A stretch of DNA of 64,000 nt from CAYQCE01 sp964415885. GTDB taxonomy: Bacteria > Zixibacteria > MSB-5A5 > JAABVY01 > JAHJOQ01. The notes below the pieces were generated by a model, which was given only the letters and a program-made list of their open reading frames with translations, was not told where the DNA came from and did not search any database. Within the stretch, counting starts at the first letter, position 1. Each line of letters begins with the position of its first letter. The position numbers and the translations under genes were made by a program. The stretch lies in assembly GCA_964415885.1 (NCBI GenBank), contig CAYQCE010000007.1:28558-92557 (forward strand), in the 5' to 3' direction. This document shows, in pieces, positions 53,166 through 60,437 of the stretch.

Positions 53166-53623
53166 TGCGTTGCCCAGCCTGTGGAGAAGATGAAGACAAG
53201 GTCGTAGATTCGAGATCGGTTCAGGATGGACGAGGCATACGCCGTCGAAGGCAGTGCCTCTCCTGCGGTGAGCGATTCACGACATACGAGTATGTGGAAA
53301 TGGAGGGCCTGACCGTGCGGAAGGCCGACGGCAGGCGCGAGCCGTTCGACCGAGGCAAGCTCAAGAGCGGGATAGAGCTGGCTACGAAGAAACGGCCTGT
53401 GTCGCAGAAGCAGATCGAGAATGCGGTCATTGAGATCGAGAACCAGCTATTCAACATGGGTAAGCAGGAGGTCTCCGGGAAGCAGATCGGCGAGATGGTA
53501 ATGAAGCGCCTGCGCGAGCTGGATGAGGTTGCCTACGTGAGGTTCGCGTCAGTCTATCGAAATTTCAAGGATACCGAGGAGTTCTACGCTGAAGTCCGCA
53601 AGCTTCTCGATCAAGAAAACTAA
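53165..53623 (+). CDS. nrdR: ribonucleotide reductase repressor NrdR
   Basis: A 152-residue regulator: N-terminal zinc ribbon (MRCPACG and CLSCGERFTTYE) followed by an ATP-cone domain (VRKADGRREPFDRGKL). It binds ATP/dATP and represses ribonucleotide reductase genes at NrdR boxes. No nrd gene lies in the window. Coupling with dCMP deaminase groups two deoxynucleotide-control functions. Confidence 0.97.
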   Translation: MRCPACGEDEDKVVDSRSVQDGRGIRRRRQCLSCGERFTTYEYVEMEGLTVRKADGRREPFDRGKLKSGIELATKKRPVSQKQIENAVIEIENQLFNMGKQEVSGKQIGEMVMKRLRELDEVAYVRFASVYRNFKDTEEFYAEVRKLLDQEN

Positions 53624-53626
53624 CCC

Positions 53627-54385
53627 ATGGCAGATGACAGCAAATTCGATATGCCTTTCCTCGAGCATCTGGAGGAATTGCGCTGGAGGCTCTTCAAGTC
53701 ACTAATCTCGATTGTAATCTTCTCAATCGCCTCGTGGTATTTTGTTGATTATGTCATTGACGAACTCGCCGATTTCGTCGGCGAAGTTTACTTCATGGCT
53801 CCAACCGAGGCATTCATGGTGCGGATCAAGATATCCGTCATCATGGGTATCGTTGTCTCCGTGCCGGTCATATTCTATCAGCTCTGGAAGTTCATCTCAC
53901 CCGGATTGTACAAGCACGAGAAAAGCTATGTTGTTCCGGTCGTGGTCGCATCCACGCTGTGTTTCGCGATCGGCGGCAGTTTCTGTTACTACGTTGTTCT
54001 GCCGAATGCCCTGCGGTTCCTAATGGGTTACGGGACGGACTTGATGACGCCGCTCATTTCAATAAGCAATCTGATAACGTTCTGCGCCTATTTGATACTG
54101 GCTTTCGGGCTCGTGTTCGAACTGCCGGTCGTGGCGTTCTTTCTCGGTAGAATAGGTCTCGTCGACTCCAGGAAGCTCGCGAAAGGGAGACGCTATGCGG
54201 TCATTATCGCGCTCATCGTGGGAGCATCACTGACACCCCCGGACGTCTTCAGTCAGGTAATGCTCGCTGCGCCGGTCCTCATTCTCTATGAGCTCTCGAT
54301 CTGGATTGTGAAATTCACGGGTCGTGAGCGAGAAAAGGACCCGGACTTCGAGCAGGATGAACGCGATGTAGGGCTCTTTGGATAA
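53627..54385 (+). CDS. tatC: twin-arginine translocase subunit TatC
   Basis: A 252-residue inner-membrane protein with six hydrophobic helices. The N-terminal family block PFLEHLEELRWRLFKSL and the central motif FELPVVAFFLG are clear. TatC recognises twin-arginine signal peptides. The tatA/tatB genes are not in the window. It begins three bases after nrdR. A soluble acidic tail (about 230-252) follows the last helix. Confidence 0.97.
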   Translation: MADDSKFDMPFLEHLEELRWRLFKSLISIVIFSIASWYFVDYVIDELADFVGEVYFMAPTEAFMVRIKISVIMGIVVSVPVIFYQLWKFISPGLYKHEKSYVVPVVVASTLCFAIGGSFCYYVVLPNALRFLMGYGTDLMTPLISISNLITFCAYLILAFGLVFELPVVAFFLGRIGLVDSRKLAKGRRYAVIIALIVGASLTPPDVFSQVMLAAPVLILYELSIWIVKFTGREREKDPDFEQDERDVGLFG

Positions 54386-54464
54386 CCGTTTTTTGTTTCA
54401 TTTGGCTGTTCATTTCATATATTTGGCCGACAGCAACAAACAAGAACAGAGTATATAAGCTACT

Positions 54465-55934
54465 ATGACCCTAAGATACACAAGCAGTCTATTCCTCATA
54501 TTATCGATTCTCCTGATTCTGTCCCACTCTGCAAGCGGGGCAGAGGATTTCCGCCTCCGCTGGAGTGAGGGTGAAACGAGAGAGTACCGTCTGCAAATGG
54601 GCTCGGCAGAGATTGGACGCGAGCGAGCGACATACATCGGCACTCAGAATATCGACGGCATCGGAACTATCTATGAATTCGATATGGCATCCCGCATGGA
54701 CCTGTCGCCTGTTGGACAGGATACTGAGCTGATTTATAACTGCCGGATAGCCTACGTATCCGGCGGTATTCCAGTGCAGTATGAAGCGACTTATGTTGAA
54801 CAGGGCGATACGTTCAGAGTAAAAATCGCGATCAATGGTAATGAGGTCAGAGGCCTCTTTGAGTCAGAGCTGGGTGACAGCGTTATATCGCTGTCGGTAG
54901 CTCCCGGCACATACATTTGCGACCGGAATTTCGTAGCTCACTGGGATATCGTTTTCGGGCGGGTGGACCCGACACCGGGCGATTCGGTGCGAATGAACGT
55001 GCTGATACCACGAGTTGTGCGGAGGTTTCCGCTGCTTGGAATCGGAGTTGGGACAGAGACTATTGACTACGCGGGAGAGCAGGTGCAATGTGACGTGCAC
55101 AACGTCTCCACAGTCAATCAGCGCTTCTACATTGGACCGGAAGGCAACCTGCTGCGGGTTGTTGATCCGAGACGCAGTCTGATAATTGAGCTCGTACCGG
55201 CGGGACAAGAAACGGGCACCGGCGGGCCGGGGTTCTTCAGCACAATACACCACCGTGTTCTAATCTGGCTTTTCTACCTGATATGGGCGCTTCTTGTGCT
55301 CTTTTTCTTCATCCGGAATCAGATCAAACGGCCGCTGATCGCCATCGTTTTCGTCGTCACAGGGGCACTTTACGGTCTCATATTCCTCATTCAGGTGCCG
55401 ATTCAGCGAAGCATTGCGGAGGCCATATTCAAAACTCTTGGTTCGACCGGATCGGGGGCGTATGTCGTCTCACTGCTTTCGGGACTCATGTCAGCGCTGA
55501 TACAGGAGAGCCTTAAGCTTGGACCGATCTGGCTGTTGTGGTACCTGATGACCAGGAAGCCGCGCCTCGAAGAGATCACGGCATTTGGTGCTGCCGGAGC
55601 CGCAGGGTTTGGATTCGTAGAGTCATGCTGGATTACGGGCGGAGCTTTCGCCGCAGGTGCAGTCGGACTAATCTCAGTCAGTGTTCTCGACAGACTGACC
55701 GCCATGGTGTTCCACACGATGACTGGTGTAATTCTCGGGTATGGTCTCGGGCGACGGAACATACTTGGGTTCTGGTTGATCGCAGTTGCGATTCATACGT
55801 TTGGCAAGTTCCTGCTGGTCTTTCTGAGCACCGGCGCGCTCGATGCTTACTTCTATCAGTTCTTCGTTATAATCTACTACTTAATCGTCTTCTTTTTCGT
55901 TCATAAGCTGCTGAAGAACATTAGATTACGTTAA
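54465..55934 (+). CDS. exported beta-domain fused to a PrsW-like membrane protease domain
   Basis: A 489-residue protein. A signal peptide (about 5-25) leads into a beta-rich extracytoplasmic domain (about 28-250, DUF3108-like in appearance). At least seven transmembrane helices cover about 260-485. The membrane part carries a PrsW/CPBP-like set of motifs: QESLKLG (from EExxK, with the first Glu replaced by Gln), FGFVES, and two separated His in VFHTMTG and AIHTFGKF. PrsW-like proteins are intramembrane proteases that cut anti-sigma factors. No sigma or anti-sigma gene is adjacent. Protease activity is inference; a loss of one Glu could reduce it. Confidence 0.72.
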   Translation: MTLRYTSSLFLILSILLILSHSASGAEDFRLRWSEGETREYRLQMGSAEIGRERATYIGTQNIDGIGTIYEFDMASRMDLSPVGQDTELIYNCRIAYVSGGIPVQYEATYVEQGDTFRVKIAINGNEVRGLFESELGDSVISLSVAPGTYICDRNFVAHWDIVFGRVDPTPGDSVRMNVLIPRVVRRFPLLGIGVGTETIDYAGEQVQCDVHNVSTVNQRFYIGPEGNLLRVVDPRRSLIIELVPAGQETGTGGPGFFSTIHHRVLIWLFYLIWALLVLFFFIRNQIKRPLIAIVFVVTGALYGLIFLIQVPIQRSIAEAIFKTLGSTGSGAYVVSLLSGLMSALIQESLKLGPIWLLWYLMTRKPRLEEITAFGAAGAAGFGFVESCWITGGAFAAGAVGLISVSVLDRLTAMVFHTMTGVILGYGLGRRNILGFWLIAVAIHTFGKFLLVFLSTGALDAYFYQFFVIIYYLIVFFFVHKLLKNIRLR

Positions 55935-55958
55935 CCTGCTTTTTACGAATTTTTTCCC

Positions 55959-55987
55959 TTGATTAGCCTCCGAGGGCCGTATATATT
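55959..55987 (+). promoter_or_regulatory. sigma-70-type promoter of the ferredoxin gene
   Basis: TTGATT at 55959-55964, a 17-base spacer and TATATT at 55982-55987. Predicted start is near 55994, leaving a leader of about 87 bases with two hairpins before the start codon. Confidence 0.65.
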
Positions 55988-56010
55988 CATGAAACTTTTA
56001 GCGGGAAACT

Positions 56011-56054
56011 GTTTAGAGCCAGTGGTGCTAAACAAAGAGCGTTCCGAGGAACGC
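56011..56054 (+). promoter_or_regulatory. two hairpins in the ferredoxin mRNA leader
   Basis: GTTTAG (56011-56016) pairs with CTAAAC (56028-56033), and GCGTTC (56039-56044) pairs with GAACGC (56049-56054) around a CGAG tetraloop. The ribosome-binding site GGAGG (56066-56070) is just downstream and free. The hairpins may stabilise the mRNA or be regulatory; there is no T tract. Confidence 0.45.
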
Positions 56055-56080
56055 GGACCAAGAATGGAGGTTGTTTTAGT

Positions 56081-56272
56081 ATGGCAATGACAATAACGGA
56101 CGAATGCACCGCTTGTGGCCTCTGTCTTCCGGAGTGCCCAAATAATGCAATCGAAGAAGGCGACATCTACGTTATAGACCCGAATCTCTGTGACGAATGC
56201 GAAAGTGTTGAGGGCGGATCTCGTTGCGTTGACGTTTGCCCGATCGATGATTGCATCGTCAAGGCCGAGTAA
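56081..56272 (+). CDS. 2[4Fe-4S] ferredoxin
   Basis: A 63-residue electron carrier. The first cluster motif is CTACGLCLPECP. The second is CDECESVEGGSRCVDVCP, with a longer loop between the second and third Cys, typical of the Alvin/YfhL-type ferredoxins with low-potential clusters. It is monocistronic, with its own promoter, a structured leader and a strong terminator. Partners are unknown. Confidence 0.96.
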   Translation: MAMTITDECTACGLCLPECPNNAIEEGDIYVIDPNLCDECESVEGGSRCVDVCPIDDCIVKAE

Positions 56273-56293
56273 TCCACGATGTATTTTAGATAC

Positions 56294-56323
56294 AGGCGCT
56301 CTCATTAGAGAGCGCCTTTTTTT
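56294..56323 (+). terminator. Rho-independent terminator of the ferredoxin gene
   Basis: A perfect 10-bp stem AGGCGCTCTC/GAGAGCGCCT around an ATTA loop, followed by seven T residues. Confidence 0.95.
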
Positions 56324-56350
56324 GTCTCTCGAAGCGAAATAAGAGTTGGC

Positions 56351-56379
56351 TTGCCCATTTTTTCCTAATCCTTTATACT
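56351..56379 (+). promoter_or_regulatory. sigma-70-type promoter giving a near-leaderless archease-rtcB mRNA
   Basis: TTGCCC at 56351-56356, a 17-base spacer and TATACT at 56374-56379. The ATG at 56388 lies 8 bases past the -10 box and has no ribosome-binding site, so the transcript is probably leaderless or nearly so. Confidence 0.6.
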
Positions 56380-56387
56380 ATAACACT

Positions 56388-56816
56388 ATGCCATACACCT
56401 TCAGGGATGATATTGCCGGCGGTGATTCGGCTGTCGAGATCGAGGCATCCTCGATCGAGGAGCTGTTCGTCGAAGCGGGGAAAGCGTTCACCGAGGCGAT
56501 GGTCGACATTGAATCGGTGGGGACCGGCAACACCTTTGATATCTCGCTCGAGGATGACGATATCGAGAGCCTGTTCTATGATTATCTGAGCGAGCTCGTC
56601 TATCTGAAGGATTCGTCTTGTATGCTCTTCAGCAAGTATGCTGTCGAGAAGCTGGAGACGGGCAAGAGGTTCAAACTCGATGCCACCGCTGAAGGTGAGC
56701 GCATAGACTATGACAAGCATGACATCTCGGCCGATATCAAGGCCGTGACCATGCACCGCTTCAAGGTCGAAAAGACCAACGGTGGATGGAGAGCATTTGT
56801 AATTTTCGACTTGTAA
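56388..56816 (+). CDS. archease
   Basis: A 142-residue archease: acidic N-terminal region (EIEASSIEELFVEAGKAF), central LSELVYLKDSS and late AVTMHRFKVEK. Archease helps RtcB complete guanylylation and multiple turnover in RNA ligation. The rtcB gene follows 22 bases later, which strongly supports the call. ATG 56388 is chosen over a longer reading because homology starts at MPYTFRDD. Confidence 0.93.
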   Translation: MPYTFRDDIAGGDSAVEIEASSIEELFVEAGKAFTEAMVDIESVGTGNTFDISLEDDDIESLFYDYLSELVYLKDSSCMLFSKYAVEKLETGKRFKLDATAEGERIDYDKHDISADIKAVTMHRFKVEKTNGGWRAFVIFDL

Positions 56817-56838
56817 CCGATCCGGGGTGATTGACTCA

Positions 56839-58284
56839 ATGCAGAAACAGAAGATAGCCGAAGGAATCTGGGAAATCGATCCGTCGCAGAAGAAGGGAAT
56901 GAACGTACCCGCGCAGATTCTCTCATCCGACAAACTGATCGGAAGCGTCGAAGAGGGGGTGTTCGACCAGATTACGAACGTGGCGTGTCTACCGGGAATC
57001 GTGGGCAAAGCGATCTGCATGCCCGACGGTCACTGGGGATATGGCTTCCCGATCGGCGGCGTCGCGGCGTTTTCAGTAAGCGACGGTGTTATCTCGCCCG
57101 GCGGAATCGGGTTCGATATCAACTGCGGTATGCGTGTCATGCGGACTAATCTCACACTCGAGGAGGTCCGCCCGAAGATAAGGGAACTCGTTGATGCACT
57201 CTTTCAGCATGTCCCCGCTGGAGCCGGTAAGAGTGGGACAGTGCCACTTGACAGGAAGCAGTTCGAGAGACTCATGACGGACGGCGTCGGCTGGTGCGTT
57301 GAGAACGGATTTGCCACTCGCGCGGACGAAGATTCCACCGAAGAGAGCGGTTGCATCAAGGGCGCAAATCCCGATTTCATCTCCGACCGAGCGTTCAAGC
57401 GGGGTGTGAATCAGCTCGGCACCCTTGGTTCGGGGAACCACTATCTCGAGGTCCAGGTCGTGCGCGAGCCGGATGTTCTGGATGAGGAAGCGGCGAAGGT
57501 CTTCGGTATCGACCGGCCGAATCAGATTCTCGTGTCCGTGCACTGTGGATCGCGTGGTTTCGGCCATCAGATCGCCACCGACTACCTGAAGGTTTTCGAG
57601 AAGGGTGTAAGAAAATACGGCATAAATGTGCGCGACCGCGAGCTGTCATGCGCACCGTTCGAATCCGATGAGGGCCGGCGCTACTTCGCAGCGATGAAAT
57701 GCGCAGCTAACAACGCGTTCGCGAATCGACAGGTAATCTCTCATCAGATAAGGCAGGCATTTAAGAAGGTGTTCGGCAAAAGCGATCAGGAGCTCGCGAT
57801 CAATCTCATATACGATGTCGCCCACAATATCGCCAAAGTCGAAGAGTATGAGATCGACGGCAGGAAACAGAAGGTGGTCGTGCATCGCAAGGGCGCCACG
57901 CGTTCCTTCGGACCGGGGCTGGCAGAGGTGCCGTCTCGCTATCGTTCCATCGGTCAGCCCGTAATTGTGGGCGGTTCGATGGAAACCGGATCGTACCTGC
58001 TGAGAGGCTCCGAGAAAGCGATGACCGAAACATTCGGATCGACTCTCCACGGCGCCGGCAGAACAATGTCGCGCAGACAGGCCAGGAAACACGTGCACGG
58101 CAAGACGCTTCAGAGCGAAATGGAGAAGCGCGGCATTACGGTGCGTGCGGCATCGTTTTCAGGACTCGCCGAGGAGGCGGGTATCGCATACAAGAATATC
58201 GATGACGTCATCGATGCGGTCGCGAAAATTGGCATCTCCAAACCTGTCGCCAAACTCCTTCCAATCGCAAATGTCAAGGGCTGA
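56839..58284 (+). CDS. rtcB: tRNA-splicing/RNA-repair ligase RtcB
   Basis: A 481-residue GTP-dependent RNA ligase. Metal and active-site blocks are clear: FDINCGMRVMR, LGSGNHYLEVQ, VHCGSRGFGHQ and TLHGAGRTMSR, whose His forms the GMP adduct. It joins 2',3'-cyclic phosphate to 5'-OH RNA ends. ATG 56839 follows GGGGTGA; GTG 56827 is an alternative. In bacteria it acts in RNA repair, often under a specialised regulator; no RtcR is present here. Confidence 0.96.
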   Translation: MQKQKIAEGIWEIDPSQKKGMNVPAQILSSDKLIGSVEEGVFDQITNVACLPGIVGKAICMPDGHWGYGFPIGGVAAFSVSDGVISPGGIGFDINCGMRVMRTNLTLEEVRPKIRELVDALFQHVPAGAGKSGTVPLDRKQFERLMTDGVGWCVENGFATRADEDSTEESGCIKGANPDFISDRAFKRGVNQLGTLGSGNHYLEVQVVREPDVLDEEAAKVFGIDRPNQILVSVHCGSRGFGHQIATDYLKVFEKGVRKYGINVRDRELSCAPFESDEGRRYFAAMKCAANNAFANRQVISHQIRQAFKKVFGKSDQELAINLIYDVAHNIAKVEEYEIDGRKQKVVVHRKGATRSFGPGLAEVPSRYRSIGQPVIVGGSMETGSYLLRGSEKAMTETFGSTLHGAGRTMSRRQARKHVHGKTLQSEMEKRGITVRAASFSGLAEEAGIAYKNIDDVIDAVAKIGISKPVAKLLPIANVKG

Positions 58285-58297
58285 CAGCAAGTGGCTT

Positions 58298-58459
58298 GTT
58301 GAAAGAGTCCGTATCGCTGGATGATCCCGTCATCGCGAGGCTCCCCGCAAGAGCGGGCCGACACGGCGATCCCATAGTCAGGCGATACTATATGGCTGCT
58401 TTGAGATTGCCACGCTCGCTACGCTCACTCGCAAAGACCGAGGTTTGGGGTTTTTCAAC
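58298..58459. repeat. intergenic inverted-repeat element (GTTGAAA ends)
   Basis: The ends GTTGAAA (58298-58304) and TTTCAAC (58453-58459) are inverted. Inside, GTCATCGCGAGG (58329-58340) and CACGGCGATC (58362-58371) are matched in reverse by GATTGCCACG (58405-58414) and CTCGCAAAGAC (58429-58439). This is the pattern of the widespread short GTCATTGCGAG-type intergenic repeats. It has no coding capacity. It lies between rtcB and a convergent lipoprotein gene. Confidence 0.7.
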
Positions 58460-58491
58460 GTCCCCGCAGTGGCGGAGGTGGGGTCCTCGCA

Positions 58492-59649
58492 TCAGTTCGA
58501 ATCGATGTGCACTGGTTCGCCAGACGGTACGAAATCGGGGTCGGTCTTTGGCCGCTGCATGATGATCTCGTGGTATGCGCCCTGCAGTTGGAGCGAGTCG
58601 ACGTCCGGATTGTGATAGTGCTCGACTATCCCGAACGCTTTTTCGCGACGATTCCAGAAAACCGCATTCCCCCACAAGCCGGTGCTTGCCCAGCCGTCCG
58701 AGATGTTTGACCACTTGTCCTTATCTACCCAGAGTTCGAGCGTCACATTAACACTGTCGCCGGAGTATATCTGGATGAAGTGGGGAAGATAGCCTCCATA
58801 ATCGTCGTACATTCGGAAATCCGCGTTGTAGTTGGTCACCATGTCGCCCTCGGCAACATTGTACTGCGCGCCGTCGAATATCGCGAAGAAAGGATTGTGG
58901 ATAGGCTCGTTGTACGCGTTCATGTCAACCGAAGCGATAACGGTCTTGCCTGCAGCGGTCTGGCTGAACGCAGTGAATCGATTCTCGTCGCCGAATTGTG
59001 GACGGCCCTCGCCATCCCACGGCTCATCGAGACGGAGATTGATGAACTCGTGGAACATCTTGCCCATGAACACCGTGTCGCGTACCTCGATTCGGCCGTC
59101 GCCACAACCATAAGTGCGCTTGAAGCTCTCGCCGTGGCCATAGCTTCGGAATGCGACGATATCTTTGAAGTCGATTATGATCGTGCCTCGTCCGAAACTT
59201 AGAAAGCGCATCGATCCCGAACGGCCCTTGTCGACCCAGAAGAAATCCATTTTCGGCGTGCTCGAAATCACGCTCATCTCCTGAATGACATCCTCGCCCT
59301 CGTATGCGCCGAGTTCCTCCCACTCGGTACCGTTGAAGTAGCTGATCCGGAATGTCTTCATCACCTCGGGACTACCGCCCGGATCGAGATATCGGTCGAA
59401 TTCCGCAATCATGAGTATGTTACCGATTGTGCTAATCCGCCCGACGAATTTGAAGCTGTCGTGGAACCACCACGGGTCGTCGGCCTGCGCGACAGAGACG
59501 GTGAGCGGCACGAGATCTGCACGAGTCGGCTTGTATTCCATCGTGATACCCTCGCGCTGCTCGATCTTGACTGTGTCGTCGCCACCGCAACTGAGGAGGA
59601 GCAGTGCCAACAGGAGGGTACACAGGGTCACGACATCTTTAGAAGTCAT
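58492..59649 (-). CDS. lipoprotein of unknown function
   Basis: A 385-residue predicted lipoprotein: signal MTSKDVVTLCTLLLALLLLSC with lipobox LLSC and Cys21 (start at the third of three consecutive ATG codons, 6 bases after GGAG). The mature part is rich in aromatic and acidic residues and beta-prone (DDPWWFHDSFKF, YGCGDGRIEV, YGGYLPHFIQ). I recognise no family. The start overlaps the end of the upstream membrane-protein gene by 11 bases, so the two form an operon running leftwards. Confidence 0.8.
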   Translation of the reverse strand: MTSKDVVTLCTLLLALLLLSCGGDDTVKIEQREGITMEYKPTRADLVPLTVSVAQADDPWWFHDSFKFVGRISTIGNILMIAEFDRYLDPGGSPEVMKTFRISYFNGTEWEELGAYEGEDVIQEMSVISSTPKMDFFWVDKGRSGSMRFLSFGRGTIIIDFKDIVAFRSYGHGESFKRTYGCGDGRIEVRDTVFMGKMFHEFINLRLDEPWDGEGRPQFGDENRFTAFSQTAAGKTVIASVDMNAYNEPIHNPFFAIFDGAQYNVAEGDMVTNYNADFRMYDDYGGYLPHFIQIYSGDSVNVTLELWVDKDKWSNISDGWASTGLWGNAVFWNRREKAFGIVEHYHNPDVDSLQLQGAYHEIIMQRPKTDPDFVPSGEPVHIDSN

Positions 59650-60055
59650 CATCATCTCCAGAGATACGGTTGTATGTTGCCTCTCGTCTGAGGACGAGCC
59701 ACTGAACGACATTCAGCGCGACAAGACCGCCAACGAGAATGTAGTCGATGAACCGCCATCCGAGCGCGGTCTCATCCTCGGGAAGGAAGATAACAAACAG
59801 CGCGATGTCAAGCATTGCCAGGAAGGCGGGGAAAAGGAGTATCTTTGATTTGCGGATTAGCCCGCATGCCACCGCGAGCAGGATCGAAAGAGCGAATGCG
59901 ATCGCGACTACCCAGAGAAGCAGCGCTGCGAATCCGGTTACGAATGATATCCCTGCCGCGTTACCGAGCAAAGTCAACAGTATCACCGCTACGAGCGTCG
60001 GCAACGGCACTACAGTCGCCCAGTAGAGCAGTCTTGCGCAGATAAGTCGTAACAT
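59639..60055 (-). CDS. small four-helix membrane protein
   Basis: A 138-residue inner-membrane protein with about four hydrophobic helices (near 10-35, 42-68, 73-93, 105-120) and an acidic end (ISGDDDDF). It has no recognised family. It is cotranscribed with the lipoprotein gene, whose start it overlaps; they may act together in the envelope. Upstream lies a 382-base intergenic stretch with a repeat. Confidence 0.7.
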   Translation of the reverse strand: MLRLICARLLYWATVVPLPTLVAVILLTLLGNAAGISFVTGFAALLLWVVAIAFALSILLAVACGLIRKSKILLFPAFLAMLDIALFVIFLPEDETALGWRFIDYILVGGLVALNVVQWLVLRREATYNRISGDDDDF

Positions 60056-60135
60056 GCCGTGAGTATATGCCGCTGCGTCACGAATGTCGACAAAAAGAAT
60101 GATACGTCAGAAACCTGCGGAAAACAGTGTCGTAG

Positions 60136-60367
60136 ACGAGTAGGGCAGAACCCTTCAGCGGTTCTGCCATCTTCACAGCCGTTCTGTCCCGCGCGGAAGG
60201 CCCCCTTCCTGACGAAAGACACGAAGACCGAACGCCGCCTTCTCTCGTTACGGCGGTTCCTGCGTTCGCTTGCGGACGTGTGAAGCGCCGGAAAAGACCC
60301 GGCACTTGTGCGAAAACACTTTGCATCGTGGCGTGCGGCATCGTTAATTGGACACTGCAATCCACAC
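60136..60367 (+). repeat. about 230-base intergenic repeat, copy A
   Basis: This stretch between divergent genes shares ordered blocks with copy B at 63427-63640: CGAGTAGGGCAGA, CCTTCAGCGGTTCTGC, CGGCxGTTCCTG, GTGTGAA, GCCGGAAAA, and AATTGGA...AATCCACAC near the end. It contains an 8-bp stem GCAGAACC/GGTTCTGC. No gene is visible in 60056-60437 apart from this. Confidence 0.65.
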
Positions 60368-60437
60368 TGACTTCAACGGCACGCTACTTCAGATATTTCA
60401 CCGGGACGCACGTCACAGGATGAGAAAGGCCCATAGC

